A stretch of 64,000 bases of DNA from Capnocytophaga sp. ARDL2 (GCF_041530365.1 NZ_CP168034.1:620001-684000), one strand, 5' to 3'. Positions 27,791 through 37,851 are shown, counted from the stretch's first letter. The notes: a model not told the origin generated them from the sequence alone. A program made the numbers and translations.

Positions 27791-28237
27791 ATGAAAAATA
27801 AATGGTTTTTACTTTTTATCTTGCAATTAATAAATAGTTTAGTAACGGCTGTCTTTTTGTCTCAAGCTAAATATGTAGATGCAAGTTATCGTTTTATTTA
27901 TGAATACACCAGCGACTGGAAACAAGGATTTTTTCTATGTTTAGCTATACTTTCTTTGTTGGTTTTGTTTCTAATAGTTGCAAAGCGTTGGTTGAAATCA
28001 AGTACTTTTTATATCATCAATCTGTTGTTGATTATTTTTTCTTTGGTGGGCTTGTTGTTTTCTTTTAAAGAATTTGACGCTCAGGCTTCCAATTATTTAA
28101 ATGAGTATTTCAAATATGGTATTTATGTTTTTTGGGGCACGTGGATTTTTGACTGTTTAGTACTCTTTCTTTTTAAAGTGAAATACAATCAAATGGTTGA
28201 AAATCAATCTTCAGAAATTGAAATTATATCAAAATGA
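27791..28237 (+). CDS. Hypothetical inner-membrane protein, four predicted membrane segments
   Basis: A 148-aa integral membrane protein with hydrophobic segments near residues 5-24, 47-68, 74-95 and 110-133, and a charged C-terminal tail. No motif I recognise. The stop overlaps the start of the dehydrogenase gene by ATGA, so the two are translationally coupled; the function may be linked to that enzyme, but there is no other evidence. Confidence 0.75.
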   Translation: MKNKWFLLFILQLINSLVTAVFLSQAKYVDASYRFIYEYTSDWKQGFFLCLAILSLLVLFLIVAKRWLKSSTFYIINLLLIIFSLVGLLFSFKEFDAQASNYLNEYFKYGIYVFWGTWIFDCLVLFLFKVKYNQMVENQSSEIEIISK

Positions 28238-29187
28238 AGGACATGAAAAATATGAAAGTCTTGCACATAGACAAAAACCATCCTTTGTTGATAGAACAAT
28301 TGGCTAGACATAGATTTGAAAATCACGAAGATTATCATTGTACAAAGGCTGAATTTTTAGGTAAAATTGCTGATTATCAAGGGTTGATTGTACGCAGTAG
28401 ATTGCCTATTGATAGAGAAGTGCTCGATGCGGCTGTACAGTTGAAATTTATTGGGAGAGTAGGGGCTGGTTTAGAAAATATTGATGTAGAATATGCACAT
28501 TCCAAAGGAATAGAGACAATTGCTGTACCCGAAGGAAACAAAACCGCCGTTGCCGAACACGCAATGGGGATGCTACTTTCTTTGATGAACAAACTCGCCA
28601 TAGTAGATGCTGAGGTGCGTAAAGGTAAATGGGAGAGAGAAGCCAACCGTGGGTATGAAATAGAAGGGAAAACGGTAGGAATCATCGGATATGGAAATAT
28701 GGGGAAAGCCTTTGCAAAAAGGCTCAAGGGGTTTGACTGTAAGGTGATTTTTTATGATATATTACCCAATATTGGTGATGAATATGCAGAGCAGGTAACA
28801 TTACAACGATTGCATGAAGAGGCAGATATTGTGAGTTTGCACACGCCACAAACTCCAGAAACCTTACATTTAATCAATGAGGAATTTATTTCAAAAATGA
28901 AAAAATCGTTTTGGTTTATCAACACTGCCAGAGGGAAATCGGTTTGTACCAAAGATTTGGTGAAAAATATTCAATCAGGAAAAATTTTAGGAGCAGGTTT
29001 GGATGTATTGGAATATGAAAAATCATCTTTTGAAAATATTTTCTCAGAAGACAATATGCCCGAAGATTTTAAATATTTGATGCAATCTGACAAAGTGTTG
29101 CTTTCTCCTCATATCGCAGGTTGGACTATTGAAAGTAAAGAAAAATTAGCTCAATTTTTAGTTGATAAAATTGTAAGAAATTTTTAA
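28234..29187 (+). CDS. D-2-hydroxyacid dehydrogenase (phosphoglycerate dehydrogenase-like)
   Basis: NAD-dependent dehydrogenase of 317 aa. Catalytic Arg region RVGAGLENID, PEGNKTAVAEHAMG, Rossmann loop VGIIGYGNMGKAF (about 150-162), second Arg region INTARGKSV, Glu-bearing GAGLDVLEYEK and catalytic His in SPHIAGWT. It lacks the C-terminal ACT domain of long SerA forms. It may be the serine-pathway 3-phosphoglycerate dehydrogenase or another 2-hydroxyacid enzyme; the sequence does not decide. Coupled to the membrane-protein gene before it. Confidence 0.9.
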   Translation: MKDMKNMKVLHIDKNHPLLIEQLARHRFENHEDYHCTKAEFLGKIADYQGLIVRSRLPIDREVLDAAVQLKFIGRVGAGLENIDVEYAHSKGIETIAVPEGNKTAVAEHAMGMLLSLMNKLAIVDAEVRKGKWEREANRGYEIEGKTVGIIGYGNMGKAFAKRLKGFDCKVIFYDILPNIGDEYAEQVTLQRLHEEADIVSLHTPQTPETLHLINEEFISKMKKSFWFINTARGKSVCTKDLVKNIQSGKILGAGLDVLEYEKSSFENIFSEDNMPEDFKYLMQSDKVLLSPHIAGWTIESKEKLAQFLVDKIVRNF

Positions 29188-29318
29188 AAAAGAAGAATAG
29201 TTCTTAAAAGTTAAAATAATGTAATTAAATTTCTAATTTTTCATTGTTTCAAAAATAGGATTTGTTTCTTTTATAAATCCAACATTACAACAAAAAATCT
29301 ATTGAAAAATTGATTATC

Positions 29319-29349
29319 AAAAAATGAGGCGATAGCCTCATTTTTTTTG
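29319..29349 (+). terminator. Terminator downstream of the dehydrogenase gene
   Basis: Stem AAAATGAGGC / GCCTCATTTT with GATA loop and a T-run, 130 bp after the dehydrogenase stop. Confidence 0.8.
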
Positions 29350-29679
29350 ATATCATTCCAAATTTACAGCTAATTTCCTCTACCATTAATAGATAATTGT
29401 TTATTTTTGCAAGGTTTTTTTAGAAGTTGTCCAAGAAAGTAGGCTTTCTGTCTTTGCTTTGCCAGTTAGTGCAAAATTCTCGTATTTGAGTAAGGAAAAA
29501 AATATATTGTTGATTTTTAAAGATTTTTTCCTTTATTCGAAATAGCAGATAGTTTAAATGATTGACTTTGTGGACTTCTTCAATTACATTAGAAAAAAAA
29601 ATTGTGAATAGAATTTTTACGCATTAAACACATTGACATATAGCCTACATAGTTTATTTTATACTATAGCCAATGTTTT

Positions 29680-29748
29680 CTTTGAAAGCAAAGCGTCTAA
29701 ACATAACCACAAAGTTGTATCTATGTTTCTATTGTGTTTTATGTGGTA
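29680..29748 (-). repeat. ACACATAG / GACGCTT intergenic repeat (inverted copy)
   Basis: The reverse complement carries CCACATAAAACACAATAGAAACATAG followed by TTTAGACGCTTTGCTTTC, matching the units at 20560 and 42739. Confidence 0.5.
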
Positions 29749-29767
29749 AAAAAAAAAGAAAACTGTG

Positions 29768-29820
29768 TTTTACACACCCCGCCATATGGCACCCCTCATT
29801 TTAGAGGGGAATACGTGAAA
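29768..29820 (+). repeat. Double-hairpin intergenic repeat, copy 2
   Basis: Begins TTTTACACACCCCGCC and ends GGGGAATACGTGAAA. The dyads CCATATGG and CCCCTC-ATTTTA-GAGGGG keep base pairing although the bases differ from copy 1 (23207-23262), which suggests the structure is maintained. Confidence 0.65.
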
Positions 29821-29846
29821 AACGAATAATATTACAACAACAAATT

Positions 29847-32477
29847 ATGAAATCGCAAGATATAAGAAAGAAATTTCTCGCATTTTTTGAAAAGAAAGGA
29901 CATTTGGTTGTGCCTTCTGCACCTATTGTACTAAAAGACGACCCTACTTTGATGTTCAACAATTCGGGTATGGCTCAGTTTAAAGAATTTTTCTTAGGAA
30001 ACGGTACACCACCAAACAAGCGTATTGCCGATACGCAAAAATGTTTGCGAGTGTCGGGAAAACACAACGATTTGGAAGATGTAGGTTTTGATACTTACCA
30101 CCACACCATGTTTGAAATGTTGGGTAACTGGTCGTTTGGTGATTATTTCAAAAAAGAAGCGATTGCTTGGGCTTGGGAATTTCTTACCGAAGAATTGAAA
30201 CTTGACAAAGACCGCTTGTATGTTTCGGTTTTTGAAGGAAATAAAGACGAAAATGTACCTTTCGATCAAGAGGCGTGGGACATTTGGAAAGAATTTGTGG
30301 ACGAAGACCGCATCATTTTAGGAAATAAAAAAGACAATTTTTGGGAAATGGGAGATCAAGGGCCGTGTGGTCCATGTTCGGAAATCCATATCGACCTAAG
30401 ACCTGACAGCGAAAGAGCATCAGTTCCTGGTAAATCGTTGGTAAATGCAGACCATCCGCAAGTGGTGGAAATCTGGAACAATGTATTTATGGAATTTAAC
30501 CGCAAAGCCGACGGTAGCCTCGAAAAACTTCCTGCAAAACATGTAGATACAGGTATGGGATTTGAGCGTTTGTGTATGGCTATGCAAGGCGTAACTTCCA
30601 ACTACGATACGGATGTATTTACACCGCTAATTCAAAAAGTAGAAGAAATTACAGGTCTGAAATACACCAACAATGAGGTAAAAAATATTTCAGACGAACA
30701 AAATAAAATCAACATTGCCATTCGTGTAATTGTTGACCACATTCGTGCGGTTGCATTTGCAATTGCCGATGGACAGTTGCCGTCAAACAACGGTGCAGGA
30801 TATGTAATTCGTCGTATTTTGCGTAGAGCCATTCGCTACGGATTTACTTTCCTCAACAAAAAAGAACCTTTTATCTACGAATTGGTAGCTGTGTTGGCAA
30901 AACAAATGGGAGAGGCTTTCCCAGAAATTGCTAAACAAGAACAATTGGTTACCAATGTAATCAAAGAAGAAGAAAATTCTTTTTTGCGTACCTTAGAACA
31001 AGGCTTGTTGATGTTGGATACGATGATTGTAAACTTAGAAGGAAAACAATTGTCTGGTAGTAAAGCTTTTGAATTGTACGATACTTACGGTTTCCCAATC
31101 GATTTGACTTCTCTTATTTTAGCAGAGAGAGGATTTACTTTAGATGAAAAAGGTTTTGAAGAAAATCTACAAAAACAAAAAGAGCGTTCGCGTGCGGCAG
31201 CTCATACCAAAGCCGATGATTGGGTGATTGTTCGCGAAGACGAAGAAACCGAGTTTATTGGTTACGATATTTTGGAAGCGATTGTTCGCGTTACAAAATA
31301 TAGAAAAATTGAAAGTCAAAAGGATGGAACTTTGTACCAATTGGTATTTAATGTTACACCTTTTTATCCAGAAGGAGGAGGTCAAGTAGGAGATAAAGGT
31401 ACAATTACTTCTGCCAATGGAGAAACTACTTATATCATTGATACCAAAAAAGAAAATAATCTGATTATTCATTTTACTCAAACTTTACCAAGTAATTTGA
31501 CAGATCCATTCAAAGCTTCGGTAAAAGGTAGAGCCTTTATAGAAGCTAACCATACTGCTACGCACTTGCTACACCAAGCCTTGCGTGAAGTATTGGGAAT
31601 ACATGTAGAGCAAAGAGGTTCTAAAGTGGATTTTGACGGATTGCGTTTCGACTTTTCTCATTTCCAAAAAATGACAACGGAAGAAATACAACAGGTGGAA
31701 CGATTGGTAAATCAACGTGTTTTGGAAAAATTACCATTAAACGAACACCGTTCTATTTCGATGAAAGAAGCAATGGACGCAGGTGCTATGGCGTTGTTTG
31801 GAGAAAAATACGGAGATAAAGTTCGTATGATTGAGTTTGGAGAAAGCAAAGAGCTTTGCGGAGGAACACATGTTAAAAATACCGCTGATATTTGGTATTT
31901 CAAAATTGTGTCAGAAGGAGCGGTTGCCTCTGGAATCCGGAGAGTAGAAGCCATTACAAGAGATAAAGTAAAAGACTATTTTATCAATCTTGAAAAAGAA
32001 TCGCAACAATTGGCAGAGCAACTCAAAACGAAAGATGTGAGCAAAGCGGTTGAAAAATTACAAGACGAAAATGCCAAATTGAAACTCCAAATAGAGCATT
32101 TGCTCAAAGAAAAAGCGAAAAATCTAAAAGGCGAGCTGATTGCACAAGTTCAGGAAGTAAACGGAGTGAAATGCGTAGTAGCCCAAGTAGCTTTGGATGC
32201 CGCAGGAGCAAAAGATTTGGCTTACGAAATAGGAGCAACAGGCGAGAATTTCTATATTTTATTGTCAACAGTAAACGACGACAAACCGATGCTTACAGCC
32301 TATATCAGCAAAGAAATCGTAGCCAGTCATGGCTTGAATGCAGGGCAAATCGTACGCGAATTGGGTAAATATATCCAAGGGGGCGGAGGTGGACAGCCGT
32401 TCTTTGCAACCGCCGGAGGAAAAAATCCAGAAGGTGTAGAAGAGGCATTGAGCCACGCATTAGATTTTGTGAAGTAA
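29847..32477 (+). CDS. alaS: Alanyl-tRNA synthetase
   Basis: Full-length 876-aa class II enzyme charging tRNA-Ala. The N-terminal catalytic domain has [35 protein letters not shown] motif 2 and [19 protein letters not shown]. The editing domain carries the zinc/hydrolysis motifs [12 protein letters not shown] and [13 protein letters not shown]. The C-terminal oligomerisation (C-Ala/DHHA1) part ends with [18 protein letters not shown]. It is monocistronic with a terminator downstream. Confidence 0.97.
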   Translation: MKSQDIRKKFLAFFEKKGHLVVPSAPIVLKDDPTLMFNNSGMAQFKEFFLGNGTPPNKRIADTQKCLRVSGKHNDLEDVGFDTYHHTMFEMLGNWSFGDYFKKEAIAWAWEFLTEELKLDKDRLYVSVFEGNKDENVPFDQEAWDIWKEFVDEDRIILGNKKDNFWEMGDQGPCGPCSEIHIDLRPDSERASVPGKSLVNADHPQVVEIWNNVFMEFNRKADGSLEKLPAKHVDTGMGFERLCMAMQGVTSNYDTDVFTPLIQKVEEITGLKYTNNEVKNISDEQNKINIAIRVIVDHIRAVAFAIADGQLPSNNGAGYVIRRILRRAIRYGFTFLNKKEPFIYELVAVLAKQMGEAFPEIAKQEQLVTNVIKEEENSFLRTLEQGLLMLDTMIVNLEGKQLSGSKAFELYDTYGFPIDLTSLILAERGFTLDEKGFEENLQKQKERSRAAAHTKADDWVIVREDEETEFIGYDILEAIVRVTKYRKIESQKDGTLYQLVFNVTPFYPEGGGQVGDKGTITSANGETTYIIDTKKENNLIIHFTQTLPSNLTDPFKASVKGRAFIEANHTATHLLHQALREVLGIHVEQRGSKVDFDGLRFDFSHFQKMTTEEIQQVERLVNQRVLEKLPLNEHRSISMKEAMDAGAMALFGEKYGDKVRMIEFGESKELCGGTHVKNTADIWYFKIVSEGAVASGIRRVEAITRDKVKDYFINLEKESQQLAEQLKTKDVSKAVEKLQDENAKLKLQIEHLLKEKAKNLKGELIAQVQEVNGVKCVVAQVALDAAGAKDLAYEIGATGENFYILLSTVNDDKPMLTAYISKEIVASHGLNAGQIVRELGKYIQGGGGGQPFFATAGGKNPEGVEEALSHALDFVK

Positions 32478-32482
32478 TATAA

Positions 32483-32530
32483 AAAAAAAACAAGAGATTG
32501 TCAAACTTTGGCAGTCTCTTGTTTTTTTTT
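32483..32530 (+). terminator. Terminator of alaS
   Basis: Stem AACAAGAGATTG / CAGTCTCTTGTT with a T-run of ten, directly after the stop. Confidence 0.9.
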
Positions 32531-32581
32531 AAGAGTTGTAAAAATTAGCGTTTATTTTATTTATAGACAGATTAAAAAAGT

Positions 32582-32612
32582 TTGTTTATAGTGATTATAT
32601 ATTGTAATTTTG
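32582..32612 (+). promoter_or_regulatory. Consensus promoter in front of the decayed lipoprotein gene (TTG-N20-TAATTTTG)
   Basis: TTG at 32582-32584 and TAATTTTG at 32605-32612 with 20 bp between, a full match to the phylum consensus. The expected transcript would begin about 35 bp before the decayed gene. Confidence 0.7.
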
Positions 32613-32653
32613 CACTTGTTCAAATATCTGTACAATTAAAAAGTAAACTTATC

Positions 32654-33052
32654 ATAAAAAAATTACATTTTAGATTTTTATTATTTGCCTTTTTTCTTTT
32701 AATGTCATGTATAAGAGATAATTGTGTAGATTATATGATAAAAAAATGCAACTAGTTCTGATTTGAAAATCATTTTTTAAAAAGAAGATGTTGTTGAAAA
32801 AAATATTAATATATTTTCAAATAATTATCATACAGAATTGAGCAAATGTGATTGGGGAAGTTGGGGAATTGAATATACATACTTTGATTCAATTCAGTTA
32901 ATTTTAAATAATGTAGTAAGAAGAACCTATTATCCAACTGATGAAGGTAAAAGTATTTATAAAGCAGAAGATTCAAATTATTGGAAACCTGTAGAATCAA
33001 GAAAATATTATAACAAATATGTTTTTGAAATTACAGAAGAGGATTTGAATTA
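32654..33052 (+). pseudogene. Small lipoprotein, start codon lost and frame broken
   Basis: From 32654 the frame reads ATA then KKLHFRFLLFAFFLLMSCIRDN, an excellent lipoprotein signal (Cys about 18) but with ATA in place of ATG. The frame stops at about 32753; the continuation NATSSDLKIIF lies in another frame after an A7 run, then a TAA follows a T6 run, and the C-terminal part KEDVVEKNIN to YVFEITEEDLN continues to 33052. Length about 132 aa if repaired. A consensus promoter upstream and a strong terminator downstream show it was a real gene. No family recognised. Confidence 0.65.
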
Positions 33053-33096
33053 AAAAACACGCGGCTGTCCATGTGGACAGCCGCGTGTTTTTTACG
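33053..33096. terminator. Strong bidirectional terminator
   Basis: Perfect stem AACACGCGGCTGTCC / GGACAGCCGCGTGTT with ATGT loop, A-run before and T-run after, between the decayed lipoprotein (+) and the nuclease gene (-). Confidence 0.92.
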
Positions 33097-35857
33097 CCGT
33101 TTCACTTGACGTATAAGTATCTTCATCATCCAAATTATTGGGTTCTTTAAAAGCAATTTCTGGATTGAGTATTTCGTTGAGCAAATTTGCCAATTGTTCT
33201 TCAAATTGTGCTAAAATATCAGGGGTAATCAGCGTACCTACTTTGTCTATAGTTAGCAATTTGTATCCCTCACTTTTCAATCGGAAGGAATATATCCCAG
33301 CTTGAACTGGTTGTCCATTGGCTTCTTCTTTATACATCAGAGCATAGCAAAATAGCTGTATAGCTTTTTCTCTTTCTAAATGGATTAAATTTTCAAAATT
33401 AGAAACTTTTACATTTCGCTCATGCAGGTATCCTGTTTTGTAATCGATAATTCGCAAAATGCCGTTTCTCAATTCGATGCGATCGGCAGTTCCTTTCAAT
33501 TGGATAGGGCAGGGCAACGTAGGATGTGTAAATGTGTATTCCATTTTTTTCTCCAATGCTACCAATTGAATGGTGTTTCCATCGTTTAATTCGGCAATTT
33601 CATTGTCTAAAAAAGCATTGATGTTGTACAAAGTAGCCTCCATCGCTAGTAGATTTTTTCCTGATAAAACATAGTGTGAGGAATAGATTTCTTTGAAATA
33701 TTTTTCCAACAGAGCAGGTACTTTTTCTTTCATTTGCTTGACATCTTCTGCCAAAATCTCTTTTCCAATGAATGGGGTGTAGAGTTCTTCTAAGGTGCTG
33801 TGAATAACATTTCCCAGAGTGTTGACAGCGATGTTTTCTTCCACTTCGGGATTGTCGTAGATTTTTAGTACACTTTGAAGGTAAAACTGCAAGGGATCGC
33901 GAAGATAGCTACTCAAACTCGATGGCGAATAGGCAATTTCCTTCAGTAGAGAAATTAGTTGGTCGGTTTTGACGATTTTCTTCTTTTTTTGTGTCGATTT
34001 ATCAGTGGGTGCAGTTGTGTTTACCTCGGTGATATGGTGTTGTTTGATGTTGTCGAGCTGCAATTGAGTGATAAATCTACTCGGTTCTTTTCCTTGGCTT
34101 TGGTCGTTGTCGTAAATGATGTAAATGTTATTTGCTCGATGCAGCAAATGATAAAAATGATAGGTAAAAATCGAGTCTTTTTCCTTGTAAGTTGGCAATC
34201 CCAATTCCACTTTTACATCATAGGGGATAAAAGTGTTGATAGTTTTACTCTTAGGGAATTTTCCCTCATTTACTGATGTGATGATAACTGTGTCAAAATC
34301 CAACACACGACTTTCGAGAATTCCCATGATTTGTAAACCTTGTAGTGGTTCTCCTTCAAAAGAAACTTCCATCAAATCTGCAATTTGCTTGTAAATATTG
34401 GTAAAATGCGATAGCGAATCAATCAACTGATAGGTTTCTTGATAATTTTTTATTTTGTTTAAAGTCTGATAAATCGTGTAGGTAAATGCCAATGAAATAT
34501 CATCATTTTTTTCGACTAATAGATGTTTTATTTCTTGTAAAACAGTAAACAATTTTTCTATGATTTCATCTAATGAAAGGTTTTTCCATGGAGTTAAAAT
34601 CGATGCTATAAACGGACTGATTGCGACGTTTTTTTCTAAAGTTTCATAATAGAAAAACGAAATATTTTGCTTGTTGATGAACTGTACAATCTCTTTAGCA
34701 TCAGTGTGTTGCGAAATGTATGGGTGCTGCAACACATCTAGAACTTCTTTATAGTAAAACGTAGTATGTTCGTTGCGATTGCATGCATTATTTTGCATTT
34801 TTAATAACTTTTGAATCAACAAATGCGAAGGATGCGTTTTTGATCCAAATCCCATGGTGATATTGAGAGCATTTGTCTCAATTGGGAGTTGATTGAGTAA
34901 AGGCAAAAGCAAGTTTTCGTCACTCAGTATCACTGCAGTTTCTTGTAGATTTTTTCCCTCTTTGGTAAAATTATTGATGATTTCGCCTACGATTTTCGCT
35001 TGTCCTATATTTTTAGGCGTACCGTATATGTGGATGTTTTTTTCTTTTGTATAAAAATCATTGATGTCTTCATAAGGACGCGAATTGTACAATCCCCAGT
35101 TTTTCTTTATTTTACGAGCAAAATATCCCGCTTCATGGTCGTTGTCGTTGAGGAAATATTGGTCTATGTTCCACAGTATTTTGGCTTTTTGTTCTTTTGC
35201 CAAACGTTGAAAAATGATTTCTTCAGCTTGGTTCAATGCATTGAATCCACAAAAATAATAGGTGTTTTCAGAGCGATCGTTTTGGATAAAATCATTGAGT
35301 TTTTCAACAGCTTTACGATAGATGATGCCTTGATATCCTTTGTTTTGTGAAATAAGATGTTGCGAAAATTTTTCGTAATAAATAGGTAAAGTCTCCCAAA
35401 AAGTCAAATGTTTTTTGATTAAATCGGTTTGAATATCAGCATTTACCGCCCAATGATTGATGTCGTCTATGTTTTGAAGATACGAAAATACGTGATTAGG
35501 GTCGAGCAAATAAGTGTCTATGTCGTTGAAATCTTGCAACAACAATTTTGCCCAACCAGAAAACGATTCAAAATCTTGAATTTTTTCTTTGGGAGTGTTT
35601 TCGATATAAATGGTGTAAAACACAAATAGAGACTCTAAAGAATCGATTTTTTTGACATGAGAAATTTGAGCTATCAACTCTTCTATACTCATAATTTCTG
35701 GAGCAATCACAAATCGTTCCGAGCGATTTTTTAAGGCGTCTTGTAAGAAAATTTTTGCACGTTTGTTGGGTAAAACCACTTTGGTATGAGCAAAATCCCA
35801 CGCCGTGTCTTTGATGAGTCGCTCGGCTATTTCTTCTACAAAGCTGATGTGTTTCAT
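33092..35857 (-). CDS. AddB-like helicase-fold/PD-(D/E)XK nuclease
   Basis: A 921-aa protein of the AddB/RecB-nuclease type found in Bacteroidota, expected to act in double-strand-break end processing. The N-terminal half is helicase-like with a degenerate ATP site (VVLPNKRAKIFLQDAL). LQGLQIMGILESRVLDFDTVIITSVNEGKFP corresponds to helicase motifs V/VI. The C-terminal nuclease begins YSPSSLSSYLRDPLQFYLQ and has GNVIHSTLEELY and LKGTADRIELRNGILRIIDYKTG, which supplies the D, D-x-K residues. The partner AddA-like helicase is not adjacent. Monocistronic. Confidence 0.85.
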   Translation of the reverse strand: MKHISFVEEIAERLIKDTAWDFAHTKVVLPNKRAKIFLQDALKNRSERFVIAPEIMSIEELIAQISHVKKIDSLESLFVFYTIYIENTPKEKIQDFESFSGWAKLLLQDFNDIDTYLLDPNHVFSYLQNIDDINHWAVNADIQTDLIKKHLTFWETLPIYYEKFSQHLISQNKGYQGIIYRKAVEKLNDFIQNDRSENTYYFCGFNALNQAEEIIFQRLAKEQKAKILWNIDQYFLNDNDHEAGYFARKIKKNWGLYNSRPYEDINDFYTKEKNIHIYGTPKNIGQAKIVGEIINNFTKEGKNLQETAVILSDENLLLPLLNQLPIETNALNITMGFGSKTHPSHLLIQKLLKMQNNACNRNEHTTFYYKEVLDVLQHPYISQHTDAKEIVQFINKQNISFFYYETLEKNVAISPFIASILTPWKNLSLDEIIEKLFTVLQEIKHLLVEKNDDISLAFTYTIYQTLNKIKNYQETYQLIDSLSHFTNIYKQIADLMEVSFEGEPLQGLQIMGILESRVLDFDTVIITSVNEGKFPKSKTINTFIPYDVKVELGLPTYKEKDSIFTYHFYHLLHRANNIYIIYDNDQSQGKEPSRFITQLQLDNIKQHHITEVNTTAPTDKSTQKKKKIVKTDQLISLLKEIAYSPSSLSSYLRDPLQFYLQSVLKIYDNPEVEENIAVNTLGNVIHSTLEELYTPFIGKEILAEDVKQMKEKVPALLEKYFKEIYSSHYVLSGKNLLAMEATLYNINAFLDNEIAELNDGNTIQLVALEKKMEYTFTHPTLPCPIQLKGTADRIELRNGILRIIDYKTGYLHERNVKVSNFENLIHLEREKAIQLFCYALMYKEEANGQPVQAGIYSFRLKSEGYKLLTIDKVGTLITPDILAQFEEQLANLLNEILNPEIAFKEPNNLDDEDTYTSSETA

Positions 35858-35951
35858 GATATATGACTGAATAAAACATTTGAAGCGTAAAGGTACTCAA
35901 AAAAAGCGTATTTTGAAAAAGGATAAAAGTACATTATATGATAAAAAGTAG

Positions 35952-35959
35952 TATATTTG
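35952..35959 (+). promoter_or_regulatory. Candidate -7 element (TATATTTG)
   Basis: TAnnTTTG 17 bp upstream of the ATG at 35977. It lies inside the longer possible ORF starting at 35938, so translation must begin at 35977. Confidence 0.55.
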
Positions 35960-35976
35960 AAAAAAAAATAAAAAGA

Positions 35977-36342
35977 ATGAAAAAAGTAATTTGTGTTTTG
36001 GCATTGTCGTTTGTTATGTTTCAAGCAAATGCTCAAGAGGTTGCACCTAAAGATATTTTGGTTGCAGGGAAAAAAGAATATGCAGAATATGCTAAAAAAG
36101 AAGCAGATTTTGTAGCTGAATATTGCGGGTTGACTAAGGTGCAAAGAAATAATTTGTTTTACATTTTTGAGAAAAAATACGAATTTTTGTCTCAAGATAT
36201 GTCTACAAAAAAAATAGAATGGGTGAGTGATTTTGTCGGAGAAAGAATGCGTTCGCTTTTGTCAGCAGAAGAATTTGAAAAAATAGCTAGAAAACCAAAG
36301 GCAATGATAAAATTGACAGGGACAATCTATTTAACTAAATAA
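35977..36342 (+). CDS. Hypothetical exported protein (121 aa)
   Basis: Signal peptide MKKVICVLALSFVMFQANAQ, then a short helical, Lys/Glu-rich mature protein (KKEYAEYAKKEADFVAEYCGL, SLLSAEEFEKIARKPKA). No family recognised. It is the first of three closely spaced genes (gaps of 3 and 4 bp) ending with an SPFH protein, so it probably belongs to that transcript. Confidence 0.75.
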   Translation: MKKVICVLALSFVMFQANAQEVAPKDILVAGKKEYAEYAKKEADFVAEYCGLTKVQRNNLFYIFEKKYEFLSQDMSTKKIEWVSDFVGERMRSLLSAEEFEKIARKPKAMIKLTGTIYLTK

Positions 36343-36345
36343 AAT

Positions 36346-36819
36346 ATGAAAAAAATTACATCAATAGTAGCATTAAGCGGATTGGTATTTGCTTCTTGTT
36401 CGGAGGATAAAACAACAACAGAGCCTACTGACGAAATCGTTGGAAAGTGGGTGCCTAAGAATGTAGAGTTGATTCAAGTGGTAAAATTGTACGAGTACGA
36501 TTATCCTCACACAGTAGGATGTGACAAGGATTTCTTGGATATACAATCAACTACACAAGGTACATTTACACACTTTTCTGGTACTGAATGTAAAGCAAAA
36601 GTAGCAAGTCAGGCGTTTTCAAAAGAAGGGAGTGATGTAAAACTCAATCTAAACGGAGTTGAAGTTTCTGGAAAAGCAACTTTTTCTGGAAATCAAATGT
36701 ATATCACAGGTAGTTTGGGAGATTATACCACTTTCTTTCAAGAATATTTTCCAGAATATGCAAGTATGATTTCTATGCTGAGTGGAGCAACTGTAAAAAT
36801 GACTTTTGATAAAAAATAA
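36346..36819 (+). CDS. Lipocalin-like lipoprotein (157 aa)
   Basis: Lipobox LVFASC (Cys about 18), then EIVGKWVPKNVELIQ, the start typical of Bacteroidota lipocalin-like lipoproteins, and a pattern of short beta strands with two Cys (TVGCDKDF, GTECKAK) ending GATVKMTFDKK. The ligand is unknown. Starts 3 bp after the preceding gene and ends 4 bp before the SPFH gene. Confidence 0.75.
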   Translation: MKKITSIVALSGLVFASCSEDKTTTEPTDEIVGKWVPKNVELIQVVKLYEYDYPHTVGCDKDFLDIQSTTQGTFTHFSGTECKAKVASQAFSKEGSDVKLNLNGVEVSGKATFSGNQMYITGSLGDYTTFFQEYFPEYASMISMLSGATVKMTFDKK

Positions 36820-36823
36820 TTTT

Positions 36824-37786
36824 ATGATATATATAATAGTTGTAGTTATTTTAGCTTTGTTTTTTATGAGTTTTTTTACCGTAAAACAACAAAGTGCTGT
36901 GATTGTTGAACGTTTTGGAAAATACCTTTCGATTCGTCAATCGGGATTGCAAATCAAAATCCCCGTGATTGATCGAATTGCGGGAGTAGTAAACTTGCGT
37001 ATCCAACAATTGGATGTTATTATCGAAACCAAAACCAAAGACAACGTATTCGTAAAGATGAAAGTATCAGTGCAGTACAAAGTAGTACAAGATAGAGTTT
37101 ACGAAGCGTTTTATAAATTGGAATATCCTCACGATCAGATCAGATCGTATGTGTTTGATGTGGTACGAGCTGAGGTTCCAAAATTGAAATTGGACGACGT
37201 TTTTGAAAGAAAAGACGATATTGCAATCGCTGTTAAACGTGAATTGAACGATGCAATGATTACCTACGGATACGATATCATCAACACTTTGATTACAGAT
37301 ATCGACCCAGATATTCAAGTAAAAAATGCGATGAACCGTATCAACTCTGCCGATAGAGAAAAAACAGCAGCAGAATACGAAGCAGAGGCTCAAAGAATCC
37401 GCATCGTAGCAAAAGCAAGAGCAGAGGCAGAGTCAAAGAGATTGCAAGGGCAGGGTATCGCCGACCAGCGTAGAGAAATTGCACGTGGTTTGGTAGAATC
37501 GGTAGATGTGCTAAACAAAGTAGGAATCAACTCTCAAGAGGCATCTGCTTTGATTGTAGTTACACAACACTACGATGCTTTGACAGCTATCGGAGCTGAA
37601 AACAATTCTAACTTGATTTTGTTGCCAAATTCACCACAAGCAGGTAGCGATATGCTCAATAATATGGTGGCGTCATTTGTCGCAAGCAACCAAGTGAGCG
37701 AAGTAATGAAAAACGTTGCAAAAGTGAAGAAAGAAATAAAACCAAATGTTTCGCAAGAATCCACTTTTGAAGAAGACGAAGAATAA
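36824..37786 (+). CDS. SPFH/Band 7 domain membrane protein (stomatin/QmcA-like)
   Basis: A 320-aa protein with an N-terminal membrane anchor (MIYIIVVVILALFFMSFF) followed by the SPFH domain (VKQQSAVIVERFGKYLSIRQSGL, LRIQQLDVIIETKTKDNVFV, LITDIDPDIQVKNAMN) and an Ala/Glu/Arg-rich coiled coil (AEYEAEAQRIRIVAKARAEAESKR). Such proteins form membrane scaffolds and often regulate membrane proteases. The in-frame TTG at 36806 lies within the upstream gene and is less likely than the ATG at 36824. No NfeD partner is adjacent. Confidence 0.9.
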   Translation: MIYIIVVVILALFFMSFFTVKQQSAVIVERFGKYLSIRQSGLQIKIPVIDRIAGVVNLRIQQLDVIIETKTKDNVFVKMKVSVQYKVVQDRVYEAFYKLEYPHDQIRSYVFDVVRAEVPKLKLDDVFERKDDIAIAVKRELNDAMITYGYDIINTLITDIDPDIQVKNAMNRINSADREKTAAEYEAEAQRIRIVAKARAEAESKRLQGQGIADQRREIARGLVESVDVLNKVGINSQEASALIVVTQHYDALTAIGAENNSNLILLPNSPQAGSDMLNNMVASFVASNQVSEVMKNVAKVKKEIKPNVSQESTFEEDEE

Positions 37787-37851
37787 TGTATTCTACACAG
37801 TAAATGATCCCTTTCAGACAGCTGTTTGAAAGGGGTTATTTATTTATCTGA

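Larger units (their letters stand above)
29188..29846. other. Long intergenic region upstream of alaS
   Basis: 659 bp without an ORF of note. It holds a terminator-like hairpin (29319-29349), a TATTTTTG -7-like element at about 29402 followed by an AGAAAG/CTTTCT hairpin and a GGAAAAAA/TTTTTTCC dyad (possible small RNA, weak), an inverted copy of the ACACATAG repeat (29680-29748) and a copy of the double-hairpin repeat (29768-29820). Confidence 0.55.

Noticed and set aside
33092..35857. Defence-system nuclease
   Set aside because: The PD-(D/E)XK domain sits in an AddB-like helicase-fold protein typical of housekeeping recombination in Bacteroidota, with no defence partners nearby.
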